Assembly (NCBI RefSeq): GCF_902506555.1
Contig: NZ_LR732707.1
Span: 830,001-894,000 of the forward strand
DNA: 64,000 bases
DNA from: Sphingorhabdus sp. 109
Lineage (GTDB): Bacteria; Pseudomonadota; Alphaproteobacteria; Sphingomonadales; Sphingomonadaceae
Direction: 5' to 3'
Position numbers and translations under genes: made by a program. The notes below the pieces were generated by a model. It ran no database searches. It was not told the origin of the DNA and saw only the letters and a program-made list of their open reading frames with translations. Numbering within the stretch: the first letter of the stretch is position 1; every line of letters starts with the position of its first letter. Of this stretch, positions 63,521 through 64,000 are shown in pieces.

Positions 63521-64000
63521 ATGCCGAAACTGTATAGCTGGCGCAATTTCTGGATATTCTGGGGCGGTGGGCTGGCGCTCTTCATCTGTCTGATTCTCTC
63601 GGGCGGAGTGCTGGAGACCATCGTCGCTCCCGACGGTATCCTCGACCATCAGAGCGCAGCAACAGCCGACAGGGTCAACGCTATCCAGCAAAGCTGGGCC
63701 GACGCTGGCGTGCTGGACATCGCCCGCTGGGGCATGATCGCAGACCTTGTATTCATTACCCTCTATATGTCCGGCGGCATTATCGGCGGGCGGTTGATCT
63801 GGCAGCGCGCCGTATCGCCGACGCTCAAGAAAATCGGATTGCTGTGCGTGCTCAGCTATTTTATCTTCGGCGTGACCGACTATGTCGAGACCGTGTGCCA
63901 GCTGGTGCAACTGGTCAATGAACAGGGCAGCGATATTCTGGCCGGAACCGCGGCCCTGGCGAGACCTGCCAAAATCATATGCTGGATTGTCGGTACGGTC
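63521..64000 (+). CDS. Hypothetical membrane protein, cut by window end
   Basis: 160 codons are visible with no stop. At least three hydrophobic segments: FWIFWGGGLALFICLILSGG near residue 10, MIADLVFITLYMSGGIIGG near residue 76, and IGLLCVLSYFIFGVTDYVE near residue 105. AGGAGG lies 4 bases before the ATG and overlaps the hydrolase stop, so the two are probably co-expressed. Not recognised. Confidence 0.75.
   Translation, partial: MPKLYSWRNFWIFWGGGLALFICLILSGGVLETIVAPDGILDHQSAATADRVNAIQQSWADAGVLDIARWGMIADLVFITLYMSGGIIGGRLIWQRAVSPTLKKIGLLCVLSYFIFGVTDYVETVCQLVQLVNEQGSDILAGTAALARPAKIICWIVGTV

Overview
The window looks like a core chromosomal segment of a sphingomonad (Alphaproteobacteria, Sphingomonadales; the Sphingorhabdus, Parasphingorhabdus or Sphingopyxis neighbourhood is my guess). 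The case rests on the gene content and order: fabD-fabG-acpP-fabF-mltG, a ChpT-type histidine phosphotransferase, GatCAB, an RpoH sigma factor, clpP-clpX after tig, ffh-rpsP-rimM-trmD-rplS, and a pspF/pspABC locus. I saw no insertion sequence, prophage, integrase or CRISPR array. Coding is dense and many genes overlap by 1-8 bases, which suggests translational coupling.

Layout. 1-3.1 kb: end of a PilZ-like gene, then an acyl-CoA dehydrogenase/APH-type kinase pair. 3.1-8.2 kb: fatty-acid synthesis genes and mltG. 8.2-10.3 kb: a DUF389 membrane protein and a nitronate monooxygenase. 10.3-15.8 kb (minus strand): branched-chain amino-acid genes ilvB-ilvN-ilvC and leuA; leuA has its own leader with a 15-codon leucine-rich peptide. 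15.8-21.8 kb: miaA, serB, two SPOR-domain envelope proteins and, between them, a ParA-type ATPase with a ribbon-helix-helix partner. 21.8-25.7 kb: pyrimidine genes (pyrB and an active-site-deficient pyrC homologue), ruvX and a DUF3089 hydrolase. 25.7-29.2 kb: gatCAB and tRNA-Leu(UAG). 29.2-33.8 kb: tig, two ClpP-type genes in divergent orientation, and clpX. 33.8-41.6 kb: mtgA, rpoH, rluD, a JAMM protease, chpT, an amidase, RNase P RNA, a secreted caspase-like/Sel1 protein and a J-domain protein.

41.7-46.6 kb is the most unusual region: an expanded phage-shock operon. Divergent from pspF there is a sigma-54 promoter, a 58-codon exported small ORF, pspA, pspB, pspC and then five more small one-helix coiled-coil proteins that look like diverged PspB copies, followed by sufE. 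46.6-53.4 kb holds a PuuD-like membrane protein, sodB, yciB, ftsY, mtaB, dapF and a GGDEF/EAL protein. 53.6-57.8 kb is the ffh-rpsP-rimM-trmD-rplS cluster; its trmD carries an in-frame insertion of about 68 codons made of short palindromic intergenic-type repeats. 57.8-64 kb: asd, a marR-emrA-emrB efflux operon with a palindromic operator, a thioredoxin-fold isomerase, an alpha/beta hydrolase and a membrane protein cut by the window edge.

The genes are mostly housekeeping and envelope maintenance: lipid, peptidoglycan and amino-acid synthesis, translation, protein folding and degradation, and membrane stress. The regulatory signals I could read are a leucine leader, a sigma-54 promoter, a sigma-32-like promoter before clpP, a MarR operator and several intrinsic terminators. 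All functional calls come from reading the sequence and recalled family knowledge; no database search was run.
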